Positions 5,723-11,615 of a stretch of DNA of 11,615 nucleotides are shown here, piece by piece. Within the stretch, counting starts at the first letter, position 1, and the number at the start of each line of letters is the position of its first letter. The position numbers were made by a program, and so were the translations under genes. Location: assembly GCA_963169155.1 (NCBI GenBank), contig CAUJGI010000551.1:1-11615 (forward strand), in the 5' to 3' direction. Below the pieces are notes generated by a model. It ran no database searches, had not been told where the DNA came from, and saw only the letters and a list, made by a program, of their open reading frames with translations. Source of the stretch: Chloroflexota bacterium. Lineage in GTDB: Bacteria; Chloroflexota; Anaerolineae; Promineifilales; Promineifilaceae.

Positions 5723-7099
5723 GTGTCACTCTTAAAACGTATTGAAAGAAATCAAGAGACAACAACCCAGGCAGAACCTTCAAAGCTGCAAGAGCTTCGG
5801 GTGAAACGCACTTCTCCGGCAGTTGGTTCACGTGACGCCTATGTGGATTTGAAGAACCGGATTCAGCAGCGGCTTATTGCAGAGCTGGATCCTGGCATGG
5901 ATATTACGCAAACGGCCGAAGTCCGCATGACCATCCAGGAAATGTTTGAGTCGATGCTGGCTGAAGAGAGTATTGTTTTAACCCGCAATGAAAAGCGTCG
6001 TTTGTTTGAAGCTATTGTGGCCGAAATCCTCGGTTTCGGTCCGCTTGAGCAGTTTTTGCACATGGATGGCGTGACCGAAATTATGGTGAATGGGCCCAAA
6101 AACGTTTATATTGAACGTGGCGGGAAAATCCAGCGGGTGAATGTAACGTTTGAGGACAATGACCACTTGCTGCGCATCATTGATCGTATTGTGGCTCCTT
6201 TGGGGCGGCGTATTGATGAAGGATCGCCGATGGTGGACGCCCGTTTACCTGATGGTTCTCGTGTTAATGCTGTTATTCCCCCAATTTCTTTGAACGGCGC
6301 GACCCTCACCATTCGTATTTTCTCTAAGATTCCATTTACAGTTGAGAATATTATTGAGTTTGGCAGTATTACGGTTGAGGCCGTGGAGTTTCTAAAAGCC
6401 TGCGTGATCGCCAAGCTAAATATTATGATTTCGGGTGGTACGGGTTCTGGTAAGACCACGCTTTTGAACATTCTTTCGGGCTTTATTCCCGATGATGAGC
6501 GCATTGTGACGATTGAAAATGCGGCCGAATTGCAGCTGCGCCAGGATCACGTGGTGACTTTGGAATCGCGCAACGCCAACGTGGAAGGTCGCGGGGCGGT
6601 GACGATTCAGGATCTGGTGATTAACTCCTTGCGTATGCGGCCTGATCGCATCATCGTTGGAGAGGTTCGTGGTGGTGAGGCGCTGGACATGTTGCAGGCG
6701 ATGAACACGGGTCATGATGGCAGTCTGGCGACGGGCCACGCGAACGGGCCGCGCGATATGTTGTCACGTTTGGAGACAATGGTTTTGATGGCCGGTATGG
6801 ACTTGCCGCATCGGGCTATTCGTGAACAAATTGCCTCGGCGATTCATCTGGTGGTGCATCAGGATCGTATGCGGGATGGTTCTCGTAAAATTACGTCTAT
6901 TAGTGAAATTCAGGGTATGGAAGGTGATGTGATCACGACCTCTGAAATTTTCCGCTTTGAACAGACAAATATTGAGAACGGTAAGGTAATCGGCCGTTTA
7001 CGCCCGACTGGTTTGCGACCGAAGTTTATGTGGAAGATCCAGGAAGCAGGGATTATGCTGCCGCCTTCGATCTTTGGTATTGGTAGTCGTCGTCGCTAA
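5723..7099 (+). CDS. cpaF: Tad secretion/pilus assembly ATPase CpaF/TadA (458 aa)
   Basis: This is the hexameric ATPase that powers Flp pilus assembly at the cytoplasmic face. The N-terminal part (to about residue 90) is helical. The N-terminal domain of the type II/IV secretion ATPase family follows (ILGFGPLEQFL, then VTEIMVNGP and VNAVIPPISLNGATLTIRIF). The core has Walker A GGTGSGKTT with Lys244, an Asp box region (VTIENAAELQL), Walker B with RIIVGEVRGGEALDML, and the His box LATGHANGPRDML. The length and motif order are normal for CpaF. It starts with GTG at 5723, chosen because GGAGG (5712-5716) sits six bases upstream and the frame directly follows the cpaE stop. Translation is therefore probably coupled to cpaE. 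Tad-type assignment over other PilT/VirB11-like ATPases rests on the CpaE, TadB and TadC neighbours. Confidence 0.96.
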   Translation: MSLLKRIERNQETTTQAEPSKLQELRVKRTSPAVGSRDAYVDLKNRIQQRLIAELDPGMDITQTAEVRMTIQEMFESMLAEESIVLTRNEKRRLFEAIVAEILGFGPLEQFLHMDGVTEIMVNGPKNVYIERGGKIQRVNVTFEDNDHLLRIIDRIVAPLGRRIDEGSPMVDARLPDGSRVNAVIPPISLNGATLTIRIFSKIPFTVENIIEFGSITVEAVEFLKACVIAKLNIMISGGTGSGKTTLLNILSGFIPDDERIVTIENAAELQLRQDHVVTLESRNANVEGRGAVTIQDLVINSLRMRPDRIIVGEVRGGEALDMLQAMNTGHDGSLATGHANGPRDMLSRLETMVLMAGMDLPHRAIREQIASAIHLVVHQDRMRDGSRKITSISEIQGMEGDVITTSEIFRFEQTNIENGKVIGRLRPTGLRPKFMWKIQEAGIMLPPSIFGIGSRRR

Positions 7100-7135
7100 A
7101 TTGAACGATAGGTGTAATGCCATAGGAGCGTGTGT

Positions 7136-8131
7136 ATGCCTCCACTACTAATTATTGCCGGAGCCCTGGCTGTTTTGTTTATTCTAGGTGCGGGGATTGC
7201 TCTTGTGATGACGAGCGGTCAAACGGCCGTTGACGAGCGCATGGAGCAATTTGTATCCACAACTGTGGGTGTGAATCTGCCAGAGAGTGTAGATGCGGCA
7301 GATGGCCCCGACATGGCCGATCGGTTGGACAAGGCATTGTCCCGCCGCAACATGTTTGAACCCATAAAAGAACGCATTTCGCGAGCCGATGCCAAACTCC
7401 GCGTGACGGAGTACATCTTTCTCGTCGTTATTTGTGGTGTTGTGGGCGGATTCCTGGGCTACGTTTTGCCGCAGCAGAACTCCTGGATATTGGGAGTTGT
7501 TGGTATATTTCTTGGCCTGCGCCTGCCCCGTTTTTATGTGCGCACGATGGCCAAACGGCGCATGCAGGCCTTTGACGGGCAGTTGAGCGATACATTGAAC
7601 CTGTGGGTAAATGCACTGCGCTCTGGTTATAGCGTTTTGCAGTCTATGGAAGCAATTGCAACTGAGCTGCCAGCTCCCGTTTCGGTGGAGTTTGAGCGGG
7701 TCGTGCAGGAAGTACGGCTGGGTTTGAGTGTTGAACAGGCGTTGGCCAACATGCACCGGCGGGTGCCCAGCGAAGATTTGGACTTGGTGATTACGGCCGT
7801 AAATATCCAACGTGAAGTTGGTGGTAACCTGGCCGAAGTGCTGGATACCATCAGCTTTACTATTCGGGAACGCGTCCGCATTAAGGGTGAGATTCGCACG
7901 CTAACAGCTCAAGGGCGTGTTTCTGGTTGGATTATCAGTTTGCTGCCGATTGCCTTAGGCTTTGTGCTGTTTTTGATCAATCCCGAGTATGTTTCTGAAC
8001 TGTGGGTGCGCGAAGATCCGTGGATATTCCCCGGGATTATTCCTTGTGGCTGGGTGGTCATTGGCTTTAGCCTGATGATGATTGGTGCTGGCGCCTATGC
8101 GATCAGCAAGATTGTGAACATTGAGGTGTAA
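7136..8131 (+). CDS. tadB: Tad inner-membrane platform protein TadB (331 aa)
   Basis: This is one of two paralogous type II secretion F-domain proteins that form the membrane platform on which CpaF acts. A membrane segment at about residues 2-26 is followed by a cytoplasmic loop, two segments at about 83-130, and the T2SSF domain. That domain includes LNLWVNALRSGYSVLQSMEAIA, VRLGLSVEQALANM and NIQREVGGNLAEVLDTI, the last two being the GxxxxxAL and GGNLAEVLD signatures of TadB. Two C-terminal membrane segments follow. I chose ATG at 7136 over the upstream GTG at 7130: AGGAG (7124-7128) is seven bases from the ATG but only one from the GTG. It lies 36 bases after cpaF and clearly belongs to the same operon. 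The stop codon overlaps one of the AACGGCCGTT words. Confidence 0.93.
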   Translation: MPPLLIIAGALAVLFILGAGIALVMTSGQTAVDERMEQFVSTTVGVNLPESVDAADGPDMADRLDKALSRRNMFEPIKERISRADAKLRVTEYIFLVVICGVVGGFLGYVLPQQNSWILGVVGIFLGLRLPRFYVRTMAKRRMQAFDGQLSDTLNLWVNALRSGYSVLQSMEAIATELPAPVSVEFERVVQEVRLGLSVEQALANMHRRVPSEDLDLVITAVNIQREVGGNLAEVLDTISFTIRERVRIKGEIRTLTAQGRVSGWIISLLPIALGFVLFLINPEYVSELWVREDPWIFPGIIPCGWVVIGFSLMMIGAGAYAISKIVNIEV

Positions 8132-8164
8132 CGGCCGTTCACAAAGGCAGGAGAACACAAAACT

Positions 8165-9115
8165 ATGACCTTAACACCTATCATGTTACTAATTATTGTG
8201 GTTGTTGCTCTTTTGTTTATGGGCGGTAGTGTGCTGCTGCTGCGGCGCTCCGAAGAAGATCCCCTGGCTGTCCGAATTGATGAATTTGCGGCGCGGGAAG
8301 AAATTGTCTCCATCGAAGACATCGAGCTGTCGCTGCCCTTTTCCGACCGTGTGTTTGTGCCGCTGATTCGGCGTATCAGTGAGTTCCTGGTGCGCTATAC
8401 GCCGCAAAAGACGTTGGAAAGTACCACCCGGCTGCTAGAGCTGGCTGGGAATCCGCGCAACATGCGCGCCGCCGATTTTATTGTGGTGCGTGGTGTGTTC
8501 ACCGTCTTCTTAGCTGCGCTCGTTTTCTTGATGATGTCTCGGGTGGGCAATGCCGAGTTAAACCGCCGGCTGCTTTACACCCTCGGTGCGGCTATTGTGG
8601 GTTGGTATTTGCCCTGGATGCTGCTGCGCTCCATGGTGGATCGGCGCAAGGACGCCATTATTAAAAAGCTGCCTGATGCGCTGGATCTGATGACAATTTG
8701 CGTGGATGCTGGTTTAACGTTTAATGCCGCCATGCAAAAAGTAGATGAAAAATGGGACGATCCGCTGGCGAATGAGTTTGGCCGGGTTATTCACGAAATG
8801 CAGCTGGGCAAATCGCGCCGCCAATCGCTGCGCGACATGTCTGACCGCATGGATGTGCCCGACGTGACCAGCTTTATTGCGGCCGTTTTGCAGGCTGATC
8901 AGTTGGGGGTGGGTATTGGTAAAATTTTGCGTATCCAATCCGAGCAAATGCGCGTGCGGCGGCGGCAGCGGGCGGAGGAAAAAGCTCAGCAGGCGCCGGT
9001 AAAAATGTTGTTTCCAATGGTTTTTCTGATCTTCCCCTCCATCTTTGTTGTTTTACTAGGACCGGCCGGTTTCCAGGTACTGCGCAACGATTCTCTGGGT
9101 GGGATTACTGGCTAA
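8165..9115 (+). CDS. tadC: Tad inner-membrane platform protein TadC (316 aa)
   Basis: This is the second F-domain platform protein of the Tad machine. An N-terminal membrane helix (about 3-25) and a charged loop are followed by two membrane segments (about 112-155). The T2SSF domain follows (KLPDALDLMTICVDAGLTFNAAM, VIHEMQLGKSRRQSLRDM and VLQADQLGVGIGKILRIQSEQMR), then a very basic stretch (RVRRRQRAEEKAQQAP) and a final hydrophobic helix pair (MLFPMVFLIFPSIFVVLLGPAG). The KLPDALDLM and MLFPMVFLIFPS motifs are typical of TadC. A CAGGAG site (8148-8153) supports the ATG at 8165. It is 33 bases after tadB and is the last motor gene in view; pseudopilin genes (TadE/F) that often follow are absent here. 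Confidence 0.93.
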   Translation: MTLTPIMLLIIVVVALLFMGGSVLLLRRSEEDPLAVRIDEFAAREEIVSIEDIELSLPFSDRVFVPLIRRISEFLVRYTPQKTLESTTRLLELAGNPRNMRAADFIVVRGVFTVFLAALVFLMMSRVGNAELNRRLLYTLGAAIVGWYLPWMLLRSMVDRRKDAIIKKLPDALDLMTICVDAGLTFNAAMQKVDEKWDDPLANEFGRVIHEMQLGKSRRQSLRDMSDRMDVPDVTSFIAAVLQADQLGVGIGKILRIQSEQMRVRRRQRAEEKAQQAPVKMLFPMVFLIFPSIFVVLLGPAGFQVLRNDSLGGITG

Positions 9116-9216
9116 ACGCCGTTCCCGCCGCATAGACCTTGTGGTACCAGACGCAGCCAGGTTAGGTTGTTGTCTGATTTATTAACAGTTTTTCTCAATA
9201 AAAGGTCAAGCAGTCT

Positions 9217-9948
9217 TTGGCTGAAAAGATTCAAATGCCAGTCTTGACCTGGCGTAGCCGTGCTAGAGGGCTGGCAGATTCCCTCCTCAATTTTGTTTTT
9301 CCACCTGTCTGTGGCGCCTGCAAAAAAGCCGGTTCATTACTGTGTGACTCATGTCACGCCCAACTGCTATGGGTACAGGCACCACTTTGTGATCGTTGTG
9401 GGCGTCCCGTGGCCAACGCGACAGATTGTTGTTCGGTCTGCCAGGAACGGCCGTTACCCCTCCAACAAATTCGCGCCGCCGTCCTTTTTGCCGACCCCGT
9501 CTCCAAACTAATCCACAACCTCAAATACAACGGAGCATTTGGCCTGGGCAAACCGCTGGCGCAACTGATGGTGGAGGCATGGCATGAATGGCACATGCCG
9601 GTAGACCTGGTCTTACCGATTCCGCTGCATGCCGAGCGCGAACGCAAGCGTGGTTACAACCAATCGGCGCTGCTGGCGCGGGCCTTTAGCCAGGGCGCTG
9701 GGCTAGACTATTCCGAGCATGCGTTGCACCGCACCCGTTTTACCACGCCGCAGGTGGGTTTAACGGCCGTTGAACGCCTGTCTAACGTGCAAGACGCTTT
9801 TTCTGCTGATGGCTGTGTACAGGGTCGGCATGTTTTATTGATCGATGATGTGTGCACGACGGGAGCCACCATGGCAGCTGCTGCCAACGCGCTTTTGGCC
9901 GCAGGTGCGCGGGCTGTATCTGGTTACTGCGTGGCTCGTGCTGTTTAG
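9217..9948 (+). CDS. comF: ComF-family amidophosphoribosyltransferase-like protein (243 aa)
   Basis: ComF proteins combine zinc-ribbon cysteines with a type I phosphoribosyltransferase fold and are needed for late steps of DNA uptake in naturally competent bacteria (ComFC, GntX relatives). Cys32, 35, 43 and 46 (CGAC ... CDSC), Cys58 and 61 and Cys72 and 75 form the metal-binding part. The core then has FADPVSKLIHNLKYNG, VLPIPLHAERERKRGYNQ, the family-specific TPQVGLTAVERLSNVQDAF and the PRPP loop VLLIDDVCTTGAT (Asp210, Asp211). I use TTG at 9217 because AAAGG (9201-9205) fits it, with an in-frame stop just upstream; ATG at 9235 is the alternative and costs six residues. It lies 101 bases after tadC with no clear terminator or promoter between, so read-through is possible. 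A bacterium with a Tad pilus next to comF may be competent, but that is inference. Confidence 0.92.
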   Translation: MAEKIQMPVLTWRSRARGLADSLLNFVFPPVCGACKKAGSLLCDSCHAQLLWVQAPLCDRCGRPVANATDCCSVCQERPLPLQQIRAAVLFADPVSKLIHNLKYNGAFGLGKPLAQLMVEAWHEWHMPVDLVLPIPLHAERERKRGYNQSALLARAFSQGAGLDYSEHALHRTRFTTPQVGLTAVERLSNVQDAFSADGCVQGRHVLLIDDVCTTGATMAAAANALLAAGARAVSGYCVARAV

Positions 9949-10055
9949 CACAACATCTTGTGAGCAAACTTACTTTAGCAAAGGCATCATTTCTCATATC
10001 TTAGAGATGTGTAAACAACCAGAATTTCTTTTCTAACACAAAGGGAGATTAGACA

Positions 10056-10622
10056 ATGGAACTATCAGTTAACGGCCGTAACATGGAAGTCACCACAAGG
10101 TTACGTAACTATGTGGAAAAGAAAACAGTAAAACTTGATAGATATATGCCCGATCTGGCTGAAGTACACGTGGACCTGTCAGAAACAAATGCCCGCAGCG
10201 CTGTAGAGCGGCAGGTGGCCCAAATCACCATCCGCGATAATCGAGGTACCATCCTCCGGGCCGAAGAGCGCAGCAACGACATGTTTGCCTCCATTGATGC
10301 CGTGGTGGACAAGCTCTACCGGCAGATCAGCCGCTACCGGGGCAAACGGCGCAGCAAATGGCGGGGTGGCAGTGATGGCGAAGAGCTGGTGATGGGCGAG
10401 CCGCTGCCGTTGGAAGAAGAAATTGTGGATTCAGACCAGCCTGGCATTGTGCGCACCAAGCGGTTTACTATGCGCCCGATGAGTTCCGAAGAAGCCGTGG
10501 ATCAAATTGAACTGCTGGGTCACGATTTTTTTGTCTTTTACAACGCCGATACCCAGGCAGTGAACGTTTTGTACCGGCGGCGTGACAGCAACTATGGTTT
10601 GCTCCAGCCAGACCTTGACTAA
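10056..10622 (+). CDS. hpf: Long-form ribosome hibernation promoting factor (188 aa)
   Basis: This factor dimerises idle 70S ribosomes into 100S particles in slow-growing cells. The N-terminal RaiA/HPF domain (about 1-107) starts MELSVNGRNMEVTTRLRNYVEKK and contains VERQVAQITIRDNRGTILRAEE and MFASIDAVVDKLYRQISRYRGK, where basic residues contact 16S rRNA. A basic then acidic linker follows. The C-terminal dimerisation domain (about 131-188) has IVRTKRFTMRPMSSEEAVDQIELLGHDFFVFYN in two runs, ending VLYRRRDSNYGLL. Both domains are present, so this is the long form, not the short gammaproteobacterial type. The ribosome site is AGGGAG at about 10041-10046. The gene is closed by a strong terminator and is probably its own unit, since 107 non-coding bases separate it from comF. 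Confidence 0.95.
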   Translation: MELSVNGRNMEVTTRLRNYVEKKTVKLDRYMPDLAEVHVDLSETNARSAVERQVAQITIRDNRGTILRAEERSNDMFASIDAVVDKLYRQISRYRGKRRSKWRGGSDGEELVMGEPLPLEEEIVDSDQPGIVRTKRFTMRPMSSEEAVDQIELLGHDFFVFYNADTQAVNVLYRRRDSNYGLLQPDLD

Positions 10623-10633
10623 CCGCACCTGAT

Positions 10634-10681
10634 CAATTTCCCCGAAAACAGATATCCCACGTTTTCGGGGAAATTGTTTTT
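10634..10681 (+). terminator. Rho-independent terminator after hpf
   Basis: A perfect 16-bp inverted repeat is formed by CAATTTCCCCGAAAAC (10634-10649) and GTTTTCGGGGAAATTG (10661-10676). It has an 11-base loop and is followed by five T residues. It starts 12 bases after the hpf stop. There is no T tract on the other strand, so it acts for the + strand only. Confidence 0.93.
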
Positions 10682-10718
10682 ATCCTAAACTGGTCAAACA
10701 CCTTCCCCAAAACCAACC

Positions 10719-11219
10719 ATGTCGGGACCCCACATTCTTGTTGTTTGTACTGCCAATATTTGCCGGTCGCCCGTGGGCGAGGCGCTGCTGCGCGACCATC
10801 TGCAAAAAGCGGGCTTGGTCGACTGGGCCGTCTCGTCGGCAGGCACCTGGGCCTCACCTGGCCACCTGGCTTCGCAATTTTCGGTCATTTTGTTGGACGA
10901 GCGTGGCCTGGACATTCAGGCGCATCGCTCCCAGCCGGTGACCGAACCGCTGTTGCAGCAGTGCGACCTGGTGTTGTGCATGGAGACGGCGCACCAAAAG
11001 GAGCTGCGGGAGGCGTTTCCGGCGCACCGGGCTAAAATTTATACCCTGCGGCAAATGGTGGATGAGCGTGGCAGCGTGCGCGATCCGTATGGCGGTTCGC
11101 GGCGGCAGTACGAGCGCATGGTGACGGAAGTGGAACTGCTAATCGAAGCAGGTTTTCCGCGCATCCAGAAGCTGGTGTGGGAAAATTATCAAAAACGAGG
11201 CGGAGATGGATCGAGCTGA
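10719..11219 (+). CDS. Low-molecular-weight protein-tyrosine phosphatase family (166 aa)
   Basis: This is a soluble phosphatase of the LMW-PTP/ArsC fold. The P-loop CX5R is at residues 10-16 (VCTANICRSP; nucleophile Cys10, Arg16). The general-acid Asp122 lies in RDPYGGS, followed by the usual YERM segment and C-terminal helix. The residue before the second Cys of the loop is Ile14. In YwlE-type protein-arginine phosphatases this place is Thr, and Ile is found in tyrosine-specific enzymes, so Tyr-P is the better guess. The ATG at 10719 is the only sensible start for the P-loop position, but no Shine-Dalgarno sequence is visible upstream, where the bases are C/A-rich. The gene overlaps the next one by 14 bases, so the two are translationally linked. 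The substrate is unknown. Confidence 0.92.
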   Translation: MSGPHILVVCTANICRSPVGEALLRDHLQKAGLVDWAVSSAGTWASPGHLASQFSVILLDERGLDIQAHRSQPVTEPLLQQCDLVLCMETAHQKELREAFPAHRAKIYTLRQMVDERGSVRDPYGGSRRQYERMVTEVELLIEAGFPRIQKLVWENYQKRGGDGSS

Positions 11220-11615
11220 ATTGGTAAGTTATTTGGACCGCTATTTGCGCATTGGCGAAATTAGCGATTATGGGCCGCAAGGCTTGCAGGTGGAAACCGC
11301 CAATACCAGCATGCAGCGCATTGCCCTGGCAGTAGACGTGTCGCCGGTGATTATTGAAACGGCCGTCTCCTACCAGGCCGACATGCTGTTGGTACATCAC
11401 GGCGTGCTGTGGCGGCAGGTGGAGCGCATCGCTGGGCCGCTGGGGGCACGCGTGCGCCAGATGATGGCCCACGGCTTGAATTTGTACGCGGCGCACCTGC
11501 CGCTGGATGCCCATCCCGAAGTGGGCAACAACGCCGTGCTGGCCCACATGTTTGGTGTAACCAACCTCGAATGGTGGTATGCACCCACCAATGTGCCCAT
11601 CGCCGTGGTGGGGGA
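11206..11615 (+). CDS. NIF3/YqfO/YbgI-family metal-binding protein, 3'-truncated by the window edge
   Basis: The first 136 residues of a NIF3-like protein, a toroidal di-metal hydrolase-fold family often annotated as a GTP cyclohydrolase I type 2 homologue; its true reaction is unsettled. Visible family motifs are SDYGPQGLQVE, IALAVDVSPVII, the metal-binding DMLLVHHGVLW (His64, His65) and NLYAAHLPLDAHPEVGNN (His97, Asp101). The rest of the protein, including the C-terminal His/Glu ligands, lies outside the window. GAGGCGGAG directly before the ATG at 11206 is a good ribosome site inside the end of the phosphatase gene, so the two overlap by 14 bases and are coupled. Whether an inserted YqfO/PII-like domain is present cannot be seen. 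Confidence 0.92.
   Translation, partial: MDRAELVSYLDRYLRIGEISDYGPQGLQVETANTSMQRIALAVDVSPVIIETAVSYQADMLLVHHGVLWRQVERIAGPLGARVRQMMAHGLNLYAAHLPLDAHPEVGNNAVLAHMFGVTNLEWWYAPTNVPIAVVG

Larger units (their letters stand above)
321..11366. repeat. Dispersed palindromic octamer ACGGCCGT (12 copies; HIP1-like)
   Basis: Exact copies start at 321, 818, 1164, 1468, 3512, 7223, 7793, 8131, 9447, 9763, 10072 and 11359. Six of them (1467, 3511, 7222, 8130, 9446 and 9762) extend to the perfect 10-bp palindrome AACGGCCGTT. Eight more CGGCCG cores with other flanks start at 2028, 2359, 2562, 5472, 5913, 6522, 6991 and 8880. About 0.2 octamers are expected by chance. The word is read in different frames as TAV (six times), xGR (three times) and ERPL (twice), and once lies at a stop codon between genes. 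Protein sequence therefore does not explain it. No exact copy occurs between 3520 and 7222. I counted by eye. Confidence 0.85.

Noticed and set aside
7130..7135. GTG at 7130 as the tadB start
   Set aside because: The AGGAG site would be one base from it; the ATG at 7136 has a normal seven-base spacing.
11032..11547. A 171-codon minus-strand open frame across the phosphatase/NIF3 junction
   Set aside because: The + strand carries two recognisable protein families here; the minus frame shows no motif and is His/Gln-rich shadow coding.

Overview
The window looks like a chromosomal stretch of moderate-to-high GC from an environmental bacterium. The best guess is Chloroflexota (Anaerolineae/Ardenticatenia-like). 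This rests on the style of the proteins: DD-motif multi-pass GT-C-like glycosyltransferases, a CpaE with a complete receiver domain, a compact Tad locus, and a soluble DegS-like kinase paired with a NarL-type regulator. It is family knowledge and inference, not a database result. All genes lie on the + strand. No RNA gene, insertion sequence, phage gene or CRISPR array was seen.

Layout: (1) 2-1711, the end of one probable membrane glycosyltransferase and a complete 511-residue GT-C-like one. (2) 1922-3718, a two-component pair: a NarL/LuxR-type response regulator, then a cytoplasmic coiled-coil histidine kinase. (3) 3960-4112, a 50-residue Flp pilin gene too short for most gene finders, with a perfect Shine-Dalgarno sequence and its own intrinsic terminator at 4166-4198. 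(4) A near-consensus sigma-70 promoter (4244-4271) and a ~150-base leader with a 12-bp perfect palindrome. These drive the Tad motor operon cpaE/tadZ - cpaF/tadA - tadB - tadC (4431-9115). (5) comF (9217-9948), long-form hpf/raiA (10056-10622) with a 16-bp-stem terminator, a low-molecular-weight phosphatase gene (10719-11219), and the start of a NIF3/YqfO-family gene overlapping it and running off the window.

Working together: Flp is the pilus subunit, CpaF the hexameric ATPase, TadB/TadC the inner-membrane platform and CpaE the localisation factor. The two-component pair just upstream may control pilin or motor expression, but this is inferred from position only. No prepilin peptidase, secretin, CpaB or TadE/F minor pilins are in view.

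The most striking signal crosses gene boundaries. The palindromic octamer ACGGCCGT occurs 12 times in 11.6 kb (about 0.2 expected), in all three reading frames and once between genes, and six copies are the perfect decamer AACGGCCGTT. It behaves like the cyanobacterial HIP1 element or a DNA-uptake-type word and is not explained by any gene. Other points worth checking are a MinD-like amphipathic tail on CpaE, the intact receiver on CpaE, and a Ser at the usual phosphatase Gln position in the kinase.
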